From positions 682,001 through 746,000 of the forward strand of contig OY970261.1 of assembly GCA_963715635.1 (NCBI GenBank): 64,000 nucleotides of DNA. The letters are read 5' to 3'. The notes under the pieces are model-generated. The model was given only the letters and a program-made list of their open reading frames with translations, was not told the DNA's origin and did no database searches. Of the stretch, positions 53,951 to 62,798 are shown piece after piece. A program made the translations under genes and the position numbers. Origin of the DNA: JAPKZH01 sp963715635. Its GTDB lineage: Bacteria; Acidobacteriota; Aminicenantia; Aminicenantales; UBA4085. Each line of letters opens with the position of its first letter. Position 1 is the stretch's first letter.

Positions 53951-54920
53951 ACGGATCGGGGCTGCGCTTATCATTGCCTTAATTCCTTTTCTGGCCGATG
54001 CAGGGCCGACGGCTTCGGCTCCTCAGAAGGCTGCGGCGGCGAAGGCCGGCCGGCGTGGAGGTTTTACGGGAGCCGCCGTTCCGGATTTCGTTCCGTTTCT
54101 CGCTGATTATGTCGCGGTCGGCGTCCGGACTGGCGAGGGCCGGACTGACATCCCTAAATTAATGGCGGCGCTCAATAAAATAGGCGCCAGAGATTACCTG
54201 CATCTGGTCTGGTCCAAAGATCTTTATCCCAATTCCTGGGAGGATTTTAAGCTCCTGGCGCCCGAATTCCGGAAAGCCGGGCTCAGACTCTGGCTCTATC
54301 TCGCCCCGCCTTCAGAGCCGCCCGCGCCGGAGCCCTTCGGTCATGATTATATTCGATGGGCCAGCGAATGCGCCAAACTCGCTAAAGAATATCCCTGCGT
54401 TGCCGGCCTGTGCATCGACGACTTCAACGGGAATGTGGATAAATTCACGCCGGGTTACTGCAAGGACATGATGAATGCTGCACACAAAATCGATCCCCAT
54501 CTGGCCTTGCTGGTCACAAACTATTTCGGCTGCTACGAGGACACCATGGCCGAGCACGTCCGGGCCGGCGCCATCGACGGCGTGATTTTCCCATATTTTC
54601 TTCCCCAGAAAAATCATTCGGATACGACACTCCTCAAGTCCCAGGTCGAAACCTTCCGCAAATGGCTGGACGAGCAGACGCGCAAAGGCGGCTTCTCGAA
54701 GACGATGCCATTGGTCGTGATGATCTATGCGACGAAGCATTCCCAATCGTCCGATTTACCGACGCCCGCATTCATTCGAAAATGTCTCGAGATCGGCTTG
54801 GAAGCAACGGCGAAAGGGTTGGCGGACGGTGTTTGTACCTATTGCCTTCCCAAGGACAAGTCGGAGTTCACGGATGCCGTGGCAGCGGTTTATAAGCCCT
54901 GGCGCGCAAGAATTAAATAG
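53940..54920 (+). CDS. Exported protein, possible TIM-barrel glycosidase-like
   Basis: 326 residues with a signal peptide (to about 22). The repeated pattern YLHLVWSKDLYP, GLRLWLYLAPP, VAGLCIDDFNGNVD, GVIFPYFLP looks like a beta/alpha barrel of a glycosyl-hydrolase kind, with Asp in CIDDFN as a possible catalytic residue. I cannot name a family. The ATG at 53940 overlaps the fmdB-like gene by 11 bases and has GGAGGAGGGG before it. Confidence 0.72.
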   Translation: MKYKRIGAALIIALIPFLADAGPTASAPQKAAAAKAGRRGGFTGAAVPDFVPFLADYVAVGVRTGEGRTDIPKLMAALNKIGARDYLHLVWSKDLYPNSWEDFKLLAPEFRKAGLRLWLYLAPPSEPPAPEPFGHDYIRWASECAKLAKEYPCVAGLCIDDFNGNVDKFTPGYCKDMMNAAHKIDPHLALLVTNYFGCYEDTMAEHVRAGAIDGVIFPYFLPQKNHSDTTLLKSQVETFRKWLDEQTRKGGFSKTMPLVVMIYATKHSQSSDLPTPAFIRKCLEIGLEATAKGLADGVCTYCLPKDKSEFTDAVAAVYKPWRARIK

Positions 54921-54946
54921 AAATTAAGCCATCGGGGGAGAGAGCC

Positions 54947-57469
54947 ATGTTCAGAAATAAGCCCAGAATTTTGTTCTTGACGATTGCCGCATTTATGTTT
55001 GTCGACAGCGCCATCAGCTCCGGACAGCAAGAAGTGGTTGTGGGTGCAAAGGGGCAGGTTGCCGGCATTGAGAATTCTTTTGTCAAAATCTATTACGACC
55101 TTTCGCGCGGGACCTACAGGGCAGTCGATAAGAGAAACAATTCTGTCTGTATTTCGGAGGCGGTCACGAGCATCGGCGTTCTGAATTCCTCCGACTCGGG
55201 ATTCACGCACGCCTGGCAGAGCGAACCGGCTAAAGATGCACTTGGCATTGGCAAGACCCTGAAGATCACAAGCTCCAAACCTGGCCTGCCTGCGATCATC
55301 CTGGAGATTACGCTTTATACAAATAAAGGATTTATCGTTCTGACGGCCGGCATTGATAACAAAACCGGTTATCCGATCCAGGTCAAAAGCATACATCCGC
55401 TCGATGCCAAAGCCTTTGCCGGGCTAGACCTTGATGCGGACTTTAAGATGCTGGATGGAAACGGGGGAGGCGAATACACGCGTGTGACCTCCGAGAACAC
55501 GCTCAGTTGCCGGAACAATCTCCTGGTGACTTTCGGAAAAGCGGGGGCCCGGAAGTCTCTTGTCATCGGCGGGCTGACCTATAATGATTTTGAAAAATTC
55601 GCCAAAGCTTCTAAGAATTCAAAGGGTGCGCCTGCCGCCGCACAAAACTTCCTGCGCATCGACCTTTGGAGCGATGACCCGGTGGGCAAGCTGGTCGATC
55701 CGGGAGCGCGCTATGTTCCCAACGACAAATATTTCGTGAATTTTACCGAAGACAACCCTTTTGCCGCGCTCGAGGAATATGGCTTCGCTCTGCGCGCCGC
55801 CCAGGCTATCAAACTCAATGTTTATGATTTTCCCTCGGTCTGTCTCTGGTATGTTAGCGTCGAGGAGTATGGCGGTGGCCCGGCGATCAACGATTCAACC
55901 GGTGCCGTGTGGGAGATCGAGCAGGCCGCCAAAAGAGGCTTTCTGAAATATTCGCCCGTCGCCATCCGCCTCGTTCCCGATAATTATGAGGTGAACAACG
56001 AGCAGGGCTGGTGGGATGATGCCCATTTCCAACGGCTAGGTGAGTCGAGCTTGATCATCGGCCCGCACTACAAACCTCCTTATGAGACGACGAAAAAATG
56101 GGGAGAATCAGTGACGACGCGTGGCGGCATTCCTTTGCTTTATGTTCAGACCGCCCGGCGCTCGGAAGATTACTGCCTCGAGTACCCTGGCCATCTCCTC
56201 TTCAACAGCCCGTTTGTCAGATTCACCCGCCAGCCTGAAGGACGGGAGATCTGGTGGTATGGCGAGGCCATGCCTCTCTGGGGGTATGACTTCACTGATC
56301 CGGGCTTTATCCGTCATATGCGCGAGGTTTATGTCAATTTCAAGAACGGCGGGATCCGGGGCTTGATGTACGACTATCCGAGCACGGGTTGGGCCTTCGA
56401 CGGCGGGTTCGAGGACAAATACGCAACCACGGCGTCGGCCTATCGCAATATTTTTAAGCTGGCCTATGAAGGGTTGGGAGATAACTGTTTGCTTGACGAG
56501 CGAAACTTGGGCCGCGGCTCGGACGTAACGCTCGGCCTCGTCGCCTCGCAGCGCGTCTGGGGAGACACGGACAGAATCAACCCGGCCATGCTCACTCGGT
56601 GCGGTTTGCGCTGGTATAAAAACCGCGTCGATGTCAGCTACGACATGGACGCCAAGAACCCGTTTCACTGCGTGCCGGATAATTTGGACGGCGTCCGTTC
56701 GATGTTCACTATGGCCTATGTAGTAAGCGGAAGGCTGCTGCTGGGCGCGAGCTTCTCAAAGATGACGGACGAGCAGCTTTTTGTCTTATCCCGGGCGTTT
56801 CCTTATCATTCGGCCCCAAAAAGCGCACGGCCCGTGGATGCATTTAAAGGAGAGGATTTGCCGCGGGTCTATGACTTTGAGGTGAATCCCCAGTGGCACC
56901 AGGTGACTTTTTTGAATATCGCTTACGACAGCGCCGAGTGGCGGAAAGCCAGTGACGGCTCAAAGCTCGAAGCTCTGGGAAAACCTATAGCGGCCACGGT
57001 CGGTGTTGATATCGGTAAAGATTCAGCCTCGGGCGGATTAGACCTTAGCCCCGCGAAAAAATATTATGTCTATGACTTCTGGAATGAAAAGCTGGTGGGT
57101 GTTTTTCCCGGAAGCGCGAGGCTCGAGCAGCCGCTCAGGCCGGGCGAGGCCAGGATGATGTCTGTCCATGAAGTCGAGAGCCATCCGCAATTCCTTTCCA
57201 CGAACAGGCACATCATGCAAGGCTATGTCGATCTGCCGCGCTGCGAATGGGATGGAAACAAGCGCGAGCTTCGAGGGACGTCGAAAGTCGTCGGCGGAGA
57301 GACTTATAAAGTCATCATCGCCCTCAATGGCTGGAAGCCAAAGGCTGCCGATGCAATGGGTACGAAGAGCAAAATCCGAGTGATTGATGAAAAAACCGGC
57401 CTGGCCGAGCTCAGCCTCGACCGCGGCCAGAACGGTGATACGGATTGGACGATCTCGTTCGAGAAATAA
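54947..57469 (+). CDS. Large exported protein, clan GH-D-like candidate
   Basis: 840 residues with a signal peptide. The first 290 look like a beta-sandwich. A central region has barrel-like blocks: GGIRGLMYDYPSTGWAFDGG, CLLDERNLGRGSDVTLGLVA, CGLRWYKNRV and a C-terminal beta domain. The order (beta-sandwich, barrel, beta domain) and MYDYP/LDERN acids recall GH36-type alpha-galactosidases, but the typical catalytic strings are absent. The family is not recognised. It lies 26 bases after the previous exported gene. Confidence 0.75.
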   Translation: MFRNKPRILFLTIAAFMFVDSAISSGQQEVVVGAKGQVAGIENSFVKIYYDLSRGTYRAVDKRNNSVCISEAVTSIGVLNSSDSGFTHAWQSEPAKDALGIGKTLKITSSKPGLPAIILEITLYTNKGFIVLTAGIDNKTGYPIQVKSIHPLDAKAFAGLDLDADFKMLDGNGGGEYTRVTSENTLSCRNNLLVTFGKAGARKSLVIGGLTYNDFEKFAKASKNSKGAPAAAQNFLRIDLWSDDPVGKLVDPGARYVPNDKYFVNFTEDNPFAALEEYGFALRAAQAIKLNVYDFPSVCLWYVSVEEYGGGPAINDSTGAVWEIEQAAKRGFLKYSPVAIRLVPDNYEVNNEQGWWDDAHFQRLGESSLIIGPHYKPPYETTKKWGESVTTRGGIPLLYVQTARRSEDYCLEYPGHLLFNSPFVRFTRQPEGREIWWYGEAMPLWGYDFTDPGFIRHMREVYVNFKNGGIRGLMYDYPSTGWAFDGGFEDKYATTASAYRNIFKLAYEGLGDNCLLDERNLGRGSDVTLGLVASQRVWGDTDRINPAMLTRCGLRWYKNRVDVSYDMDAKNPFHCVPDNLDGVRSMFTMAYVVSGRLLLGASFSKMTDEQLFVLSRAFPYHSAPKSARPVDAFKGEDLPRVYDFEVNPQWHQVTFLNIAYDSAEWRKASDGSKLEALGKPIAATVGVDIGKDSASGGLDLSPAKKYYVYDFWNEKLVGVFPGSARLEQPLRPGEARMMSVHEVESHPQFLSTNRHIMQGYVDLPRCEWDGNKRELRGTSKVVGGETYKVIIALNGWKPKAADAMGTKSKIRVIDEKTGLAELSLDRGQNGDTDWTISFEK

Positions 57470-57802
57470 AAAAGAAATCACCCAAAAAAGCGGACCAGCT
57501 CGGCGAGAATCTATCGGATAATTCTCTAAAAATTACCGATAGGGGCTAAACACCCGTTAAAAGTTCAGAACATTCAATTAAATAGCGTATGGATGACCAC
57601 GCTCGACGGGTGGCGCGGTTCGGGGGCCCCCCGCCGCCCCGAGCGTTTGATGCTGCTGACTTTCTGCCTCAGAATAACCACGATAGTCCGCGAGGGGCGC
57701 CGGGGGTGAACCGCGACAGGACCCGTCGGGCGTTTCTATCCGTAATTTTGGGATTCAGCATGGCGTTTGTCGGCAGAGTCGAATGATGTTAAGATTGCAT
57801 CT
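57470..57802. other. Gene-free stretch with a strong 32-base hairpin
   Basis: 333 bases without a convincing gene. At 57511-57542, CTATCGG pairs with CCGATAG, and inner TAATT pairs with AATTA, closed by a 7-base loop CTCTAAA. There is no T-tract, so it is not a clear terminator. A GC-rich part follows (57600-57660) with an arginine-rich shadow frame. I see no known RNA family. Confidence 0.4.
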
Positions 57803-58720
57803 ATGACGGCAAGCAAGCTTTTTTCTCCATTAAATGAGCACGGCTATCAGTGGCGCATTGTATCCATTAGCCACCTGGACGAGCTGCATGAAGAAATCGA
57901 TGGACCTCACAGACAGGGTCTTTATGACGAAGAGTTCTATCAGGAGAGGATTGCCCCGCTTGTCTTTAAGCCTCCCAAGGATTTGCGGGAAGCCAAATCG
58001 CTGATTTTAGTGACGAGTCCTCAGCCTCAATTTCGGGTTGTTTTTACGTGGAAAGGAGAAAAACGGCCGGCCCTCCTTCCGCCGACTTATGTCCGCTATA
58101 AAGCAGTTAAAGCCGCAGCCAGGGAGTTGCTCGAAGGGATTCTGGGCCCGGCAGGGTATCGCGTCGCGGCGGCCTTCCTGCCGGAAAAATTGCTGGTCGC
58201 GCGCAGCGGACTGGGTGCTTACGGAAAAAACAACATCTCCTATGTCCCCGGCATGGGAAGTTTCCATGAGCCCGCGGTTTTTTATTCGGATTTGCCTTGT
58301 GCCGAGGACAATTGGCAGGAAAAGCAGATGTTGAAGAAATGTCAGAAATGTTCGGCATGTGTTCGGCAGTGCCCGAGCGGCGCGATCACTTCCGAGCGCT
58401 TTCTCCTCCGCGTGGAACGATGCATCACTTTTCGGAATGAAAAAGCCGGCACGATTCCTTTTCCGGACTGGCTGGATTCGAGCTGGCACAACTGCCTCGT
58501 GGGATGCATGATCTGTCAGCAAGTCTGCCCGGAGAACAAGAAATTCTTAAGATGGATCGAAGAGGGGCCGGAATTCTCCGAGGAAGAGACCGGCTTGATA
58601 TTGCAGGGAATACCTTTCGATAAGCTTCCCGCCGAAACCGTCAACAAGTGGAAATGGCTCGGCCTGTCCGAGGATTTCGATGTTTTTCCCCGAAATTTGC
58701 GAGCCTTGTTGGGGGAATAA
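57803..58720 (+). CDS. QueG-like double [4Fe-4S] protein
   Basis: 305 residues. A catalytic-like N-terminal half (LLEGILGPAGYRVAAAFLPE, SGLGAYGKNN) is followed by CQKCSACVRQCPSG and CLVGCMICQQVCPEN, two ferredoxin-like clusters in the spacing of epoxyqueuosine reductase QueG. QueG reduces epoxyqueuosine in tRNA; the divergent N-terminal half makes an exact match uncertain, and related reductase-activator proteins exist. The ATG at 57803 is preferred to a TTG at 57767. Confidence 0.75.
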   Translation: MTASKLFSPLNEHGYQWRIVSISHLDELHEEIDGPHRQGLYDEEFYQERIAPLVFKPPKDLREAKSLILVTSPQPQFRVVFTWKGEKRPALLPPTYVRYKAVKAAARELLEGILGPAGYRVAAAFLPEKLLVARSGLGAYGKNNISYVPGMGSFHEPAVFYSDLPCAEDNWQEKQMLKKCQKCSACVRQCPSGAITSERFLLRVERCITFRNEKAGTIPFPDWLDSSWHNCLVGCMICQQVCPENKKFLRWIEEGPEFSEEETGLILQGIPFDKLPAETVNKWKWLGLSEDFDVFPRNLRALLGE

Positions 58721-58858
58721 AGAAAGAGACGGTCCATTTTCTTCTAACTGTTGCAGGTCAAAGTGCCAAGACGGCATTTTTTTTAAAAAAAGACTGCGAC
58801 CTCGCGAAGCCTTTCGCACTAACGAATAAGCCTCCGCGGAATGCCGAAGCTTGGCCCC

Positions 58859-60286
58859 CTATGTCTGAACCTTCGCGTCTTTGACCATCACCGAAAGTTC
58901 CCTGCGGTCGTCGCTGCCGGAAAAGATCTCGGCCGGAATCCAGAATTCTTCGGATTCGAGAGTGATTTCGGCGCCGTGCTTTTCGATGTCCTTTAGGGCG
59001 AAGATAATTTTGTTCCAGTCCTTATTTTTTAGCAGGTAATTTTTTTTGCGTTTGCCCTGGCCCACATAGATCTTTATCTTGTCTGAACGGGGATGGCCTT
59101 GTTTGATCAGGAACTCAAGACTTTTCCCGTTTTGTTTCAAGACCAAGGCAGCCCTTTTGCCGATCCAACGGTATCGATCCTTCCCATCGTCTTCAAGCGG
59201 ATACCAGCCGTGCAGGGGCTCAAGGGGTTCCGCCTTGCGCCCAGGAAATTTTTTTCCATAATCATCAACGACCTGAAACGCACGGCAGATGCGGTAGACC
59301 TGCATCGGAAAAAGTCCTTGCCTGTTGATTTTTTGCAGCTTTCGGACTTTTTTCGATGTCCAGATGGATTCGACACCGCGCGACCTTGCATCACCCACGT
59401 CCATTTTCCCGTCATAATCTACGCAGCAGAGGGTGCAGCCTCCGCCGGCCAGGACGGCGAATTGCTCGCTGATCGAATTGCAGTTGGATTTGAACCGTTC
59501 TACATATTTGATGGGATTGACGAGGTAATCGCAGAATGTGTTCAGTTCTTTGAAGCTGAGGATCACGCCCGGCAGGATTTCACAGTGATTGTCCCTGACG
59601 CAGGCCAGGGGATCGTTTTTGTAGGGGCCTTTCAGGCCCTCGAGATCCACGGGCTGGCTGTCCAATCTGTACTTTTCGGAGATTTTTCTGCCGAAGTCCT
59701 TCCATTCGTCGATGATGGCAAATGCTTTTTCATTACTGTCAACAAGAGGAAATAACGTCTGCGGATAATTTTTCCCCGTCCGGAATTCATTGAAATGCTT
59801 GGTGTTCATGTAATGCAGCTCGATCTACGTCTTCGCGTTTTTGGCGAATTTGGCTTCGACGGTGTCCTGGATATTTTTCATATACGTTTGAAAATCCGGC
59901 TTTCCCCGGCGATGGTTCCGGTATGTCTCATCGGACTGGGTTTGAATCCCAATCACCAACTCTTTTATGTCCGCGGCGTAGATCCGCTCGCGGTTTTTTT
60001 CGTTGAGGAGAGCGCCGTTGGTGAAAAGGCGGACCGGCAGATTTTTTTTGCGTATAAATTCAAGGATTTCGAAGATCTGGGGATGCAGGAGCGGTTCGCC
60101 CATGAGATGGAGCTGAATGGGCTCCGAGGCCAGGTTCTTGCTGGCGATTTCATCCAGAAGGCGGATGGCCAGGTCTGTATCCATGAATTGCCGCTTCCGG
60201 GTCATGACGGCGTTGGGACAAAAAGTGCAGTTAAAATTGCAGTGGTTGGTCAGCTCGATAAACACAAATTTGATGAGCGGTTTCAT
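58859..60286 (-). pseudogene. Radical SAM/SPASM protein interrupted by an in-frame TAG
   Basis: The N-terminal half (60286-59828) is a radical SAM domain: CNFNCTFC (Cys 16, 20, 23) binds the [4Fe-4S] cluster. After TAG (59827-59825) the same frame stays open as IELHYMNTKHFNEF to the end, and includes a SPASM/twitch-like site (CTLCCVDYDGKMDVGDA, later YRICRAF) and a beta-rich C-terminal domain. No base is gained or lost; a CAG to TAG change is the simplest cause. The N-terminal part may be made alone (153 residues), too short for a working enzyme. The second part has an ATG at 59809. Substrate unknown. Confidence 0.82.
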
Positions 60287-60349
60287 AGGAAAAAACCGAG
60301 ATCTATTTTATAGGAAAACGGCTGCCAAAGTCACACTTCATCCAGTATG

Positions 60350-60461
60350 GTGGGGGTTCCAAGGGGGGGAATTCCACTTGGTCGCAGGGCGCATATATTA
60401 TTGCGCCCGAGAAGGGGGGCAGGGAGCGAAGCGACCGTTGGAAGGGGTCTTCCCCTCCAAA
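60350..60461. repeat. Decayed copy of the 100-bp repeat family
   Basis: Contains GCAGGGAGCGAAGCGACCGTTGG-like sequence, a TTGGAAGGGG/CCCCTCCAA hairpin at 60438-60461 and a GGGCGCA/TGCGCCC hairpin at 60387-60408. It directly follows the yggS stop on the minus strand and may end its transcript. Confidence 0.5.
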
Positions 60462-61118
60462 TTATCGGGGTCCGAAGATTTTTGTTCCTATTCTGACCAT
60501 GTTGGCGCCTTCTTCGATTGCCACGCGGTAAGAATTGGTCATTCCCATGGAGAGGTATTTCATCTCGACGGCCGGAAGGTTGAGGGCTTTGACCCGATCG
60601 AATAGATTCTTCGTGACCTTGAAATAGGGGCGGGAATTTTCCGGATCGCCCTCGAATGGCCCCATAGTCATTAGTCCTTCGAGCTTGATGTTCCTGAATG
60701 CCGAAATTTCCTTGATCAGCGCCTCGGCGTCTGCGGGGCGCACTCCGAACTTCTGCTCTTCCTCGCCGCTGTTGATTTCGATGAGGATGGACATGATTTT
60801 TCCCGCAGCCGCACACCGTTTGTCGATTTCCCGGGCCAGTTCCACGGAATCCACGGTCTCGATCATGTCAAAAATATCAATGGCTTTCTTAACTTTGTTC
60901 GTTTGCAGGTGGCCGATGAAATGCCACTTGACCCGCCGCCCGACCACAGAAAATGCGGCGGCTGCCTCCTGGACGTAGTTCTCGCCGATGATCTTGATCC
61001 CTGCCTCAACAGCCTCCGAGATTTCATCCGGCGTTTTGGTTTTGGCCGCGGCGACCAGTTCCACACCCGGCGGCAGTTCGGCCAGAATTTGTTTAACGTT
61101 GTCCTTGATAACGCTCAT
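60462..61118 (-). CDS. yggS: YggS/PLPBP family PLP homeostasis protein
   Basis: 218 residues. It carries PLP and balances vitamin B6 and amino-acid pools; no catalysis is established. LVAAAKTKTPDEI holds the PLP-Lys. GENYVQEA, WHFIGHLQTNK, IEINSGEEEQKFGV, LMTMGPF and LSMGMTNSYRVAIEEGANMVRIG are typical. The ATG at 61118 begins the family core; ATG at 61127 is an alternative. No clear ribosome site is seen. Confidence 0.95.
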   Translation of the reverse strand: MSVIKDNVKQILAELPPGVELVAAAKTKTPDEISEAVEAGIKIIGENYVQEAAAAFSVVGRRVKWHFIGHLQTNKVKKAIDIFDMIETVDSVELAREIDKRCAAAGKIMSILIEINSGEEEQKFGVRPADAEALIKEISAFRNIKLEGLMTMGPFEGDPENSRPYFKVTKNLFDRVKALNLPAVEMKYLSMGMTNSYRVAIEEGANMVRIGTKIFGPR

Positions 61119-61148
61119 CTTCCTCATCTAGTTTATCAAAAATAAAAT

Positions 61149-61505
61149 CGGGGTCAAACCTCAACAACCATTTTGGAGGGGAAGACCCCTTCCGGACACT
61201 CTTGGAAGGAAACCCTACAAAGGTTTTCCTTCCAACGCTCGCTTCGCTCGCTGCCTTCTTTCCAAGGAGCATCAACCGATGAATCCTCTTATGGACACAT
61301 GGAGCATGACCCTGGAATCGAGGCTCGGGCGGGGCATAAACCCGCGCCCTCCGACCAAGGGGGCGACTCCCCCTTGGAACCCTCTCGAGCAGTTCCCCGT
61401 GATAGGCCACGAGGAACTGCTCGTCAACAAATTGTCAAAATAAGATATTCCCAGAAAAGCCTTTATAAAGCAGCCCTCAATGTTGAATGTTGAGGTTTGA
61501 CCCCG
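61149..61505. repeat. 357-bp MITE-like element bounded by 18-bp inverted repeats
   Basis: CGGGGTCAAACCTCAACA (61149-61166) and its complement (61488-61505) bound a non-coding stretch. It holds an inverted copy of the 100-bp repeat (61193-61286) and a second hairpin CGAGCAGTTCC/GGAACTGCTCG (61386-61396 with about 61412-61422). The arms share GGGGTCAAA with the 53.5-kb palindrome. This accounts for the 428-base gap between yggS and the next gene. Confidence 0.75.
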
Positions 61506-61519
61506 GTTGGCTTTATAAT
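61490..61519 (+). promoter_or_regulatory. Promoter partly built from the inverted-repeat end
   Basis: TTGAGG (61490-61495), 18-base spacer, perfect TATAAT (61514-61519), 27 bases before the next gene. The -35 lies within the right arm of the inverted repeat, so insertion may have supplied it. Confidence 0.5.
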
Positions 61520-61546
61520 CCTCTAAAAAGAGAGGCCGCGAGAACC

Positions 61547-62782
61547 ATGATCAACGAAAGGACTCCGGATCGTTCCATTGGCTGGGATGATGTGGAGATC
61601 GCGATCGCGGGAAGCGGCGTTATGGGCTCGCTCCTGGCCCAGGCCTATGCCCAGAACGGGGTGAATGTCGGGCTCATCGGCCGCAGGGAGGAAAGCCTCA
61701 AGCGGGCGCAATATATCATTCAAAAAGAACTCCAAGCGGCCATCGAGGGCAATATTTTTTCTCCGCTCCAGGTCGAAGAGATCCGGGAGCGGATCTTATT
61801 TACGCCGAGCTATGAGCCGGCCTGCCGAGGAAAAAACCTGAAACTTGTCTTGGAGACGGCGACCGAGGATATCCTTGTCAAGAAAGAAATTTTTAAAAAG
61901 TTGGATGAGCTTTGCCCGGCCACGATCGTCTTCGGCACGAATACTTCTTGCCTGGACGCCAACCTCCTGGCCCGCGAGACCCGGCGCCCCGACCGGGTCG
62001 TTTGGATGCACTATTTTTTCCCGCCGCATAAAAACCACGGCGGCGAATACGCGCCGCTGGAGAACACGTCCAGGGAGACGTTGGAAACCGCCGCCCAGCT
62101 CATGAAGCGGGCAAGAAAAACGCCGACGCCCCTCCTGAAATATCGAAAAGGCGGCGCTTCCAACACGATCTTCGTGGCCCTCCTTTTGGAAGCCGGGCGG
62201 ATGGTCGATGAAGGTTATGATGTCCCGAGCATAGAGGCCGCCGGCAAGACGGCCTTCCACATGCCGTTCGGTTTCTTGGGCCTGGCAGATACCGTGGGCC
62301 TTTCTCTATCGATTTCCTGCTTGAGGTCTTTTTCGGATGGCTCTATTCCGGCCGACCCCTTCTACAAAGTTTACAATAATTTTTTCTCGCCGCCCGAGAT
62401 TTTCAACACGATGCAGCAGCAGTATGCATTGGCGCCGAAAAAATCCGCCGTCCGCTGGGTCCGCGAAGAAGACGCCCAAAGGCCGCCGGGCAATTCCCAA
62501 TTCGTAGACATCCTGATCAAAAGATTTCGCGCCGTGGCATTTATGACCGCTGTCGAAGTTGTGGACTCGGGCCTCATCGAGATTAAAGAAACCGACATGC
62601 TCTGCCAGCACGCCTTCTTCTGGCATGCGGGTCCTTTCGCCATGATGAATAAGATGGGCATCCAGGAAGCCCTTCGCCTGGTCACGGAGCGAATGGAGCT
62701 TTCTCATCGCAAAGAGATCAATTTTCCGATCCCCATGCTTTTCATCGAGCAGGCGCGGCAGGGCGCGCCGTGGCCATTATGA
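61547..62782 (+). CDS. 3-hydroxyacyl-CoA dehydrogenase-family protein
   Basis: 411 residues. N-terminal Rossmann domain: VEIAIAGSGVMGSLLAQAYAQ, VLETATEDILVKKEIFKKLD, FGTNTSCLDANLLA. HYFFPPHKNHGGEY matches the HFFNPPH block with the catalytic His. The C-terminal helical dimer domain is duplicated (GFLGLADTVGLSLS, MLCQHAFFWHAGPFAMMNKM). It oxidises 3-hydroxyacyl-CoA in fatty-acid breakdown. The ATG at 61547 starts the family core. It lies 16 bases before the dGTPase gene. Confidence 0.9.
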   Translation: MINERTPDRSIGWDDVEIAIAGSGVMGSLLAQAYAQNGVNVGLIGRREESLKRAQYIIQKELQAAIEGNIFSPLQVEEIRERILFTPSYEPACRGKNLKLVLETATEDILVKKEIFKKLDELCPATIVFGTNTSCLDANLLARETRRPDRVVWMHYFFPPHKNHGGEYAPLENTSRETLETAAQLMKRARKTPTPLLKYRKGGASNTIFVALLLEAGRMVDEGYDVPSIEAAGKTAFHMPFGFLGLADTVGLSLSISCLRSFSDGSIPADPFYKVYNNFFSPPEIFNTMQQQYALAPKKSAVRWVREEDAQRPPGNSQFVDILIKRFRAVAFMTAVEVVDSGLIEIKETDMLCQHAFFWHAGPFAMMNKMGIQEALRLVTERMELSHRKEINFPIPMLFIEQARQGAPWPL

Positions 62783-62798
62783 CATTGATGAGGCAACC

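Noticed and set aside
57589..57786. 65-codon open frame
   Set aside because: Very rich in Arg and Pro, no ribosome site and no domain; probably non-coding.
17069..59827. Reassigned TAA/TAG (Gln) or pyrrolysine
   Set aside because: Many intact genes in the window end with TAA or TAG, for example mnmA and queA, and no Pyl genes are seen; ordinary nonsense changes fit.
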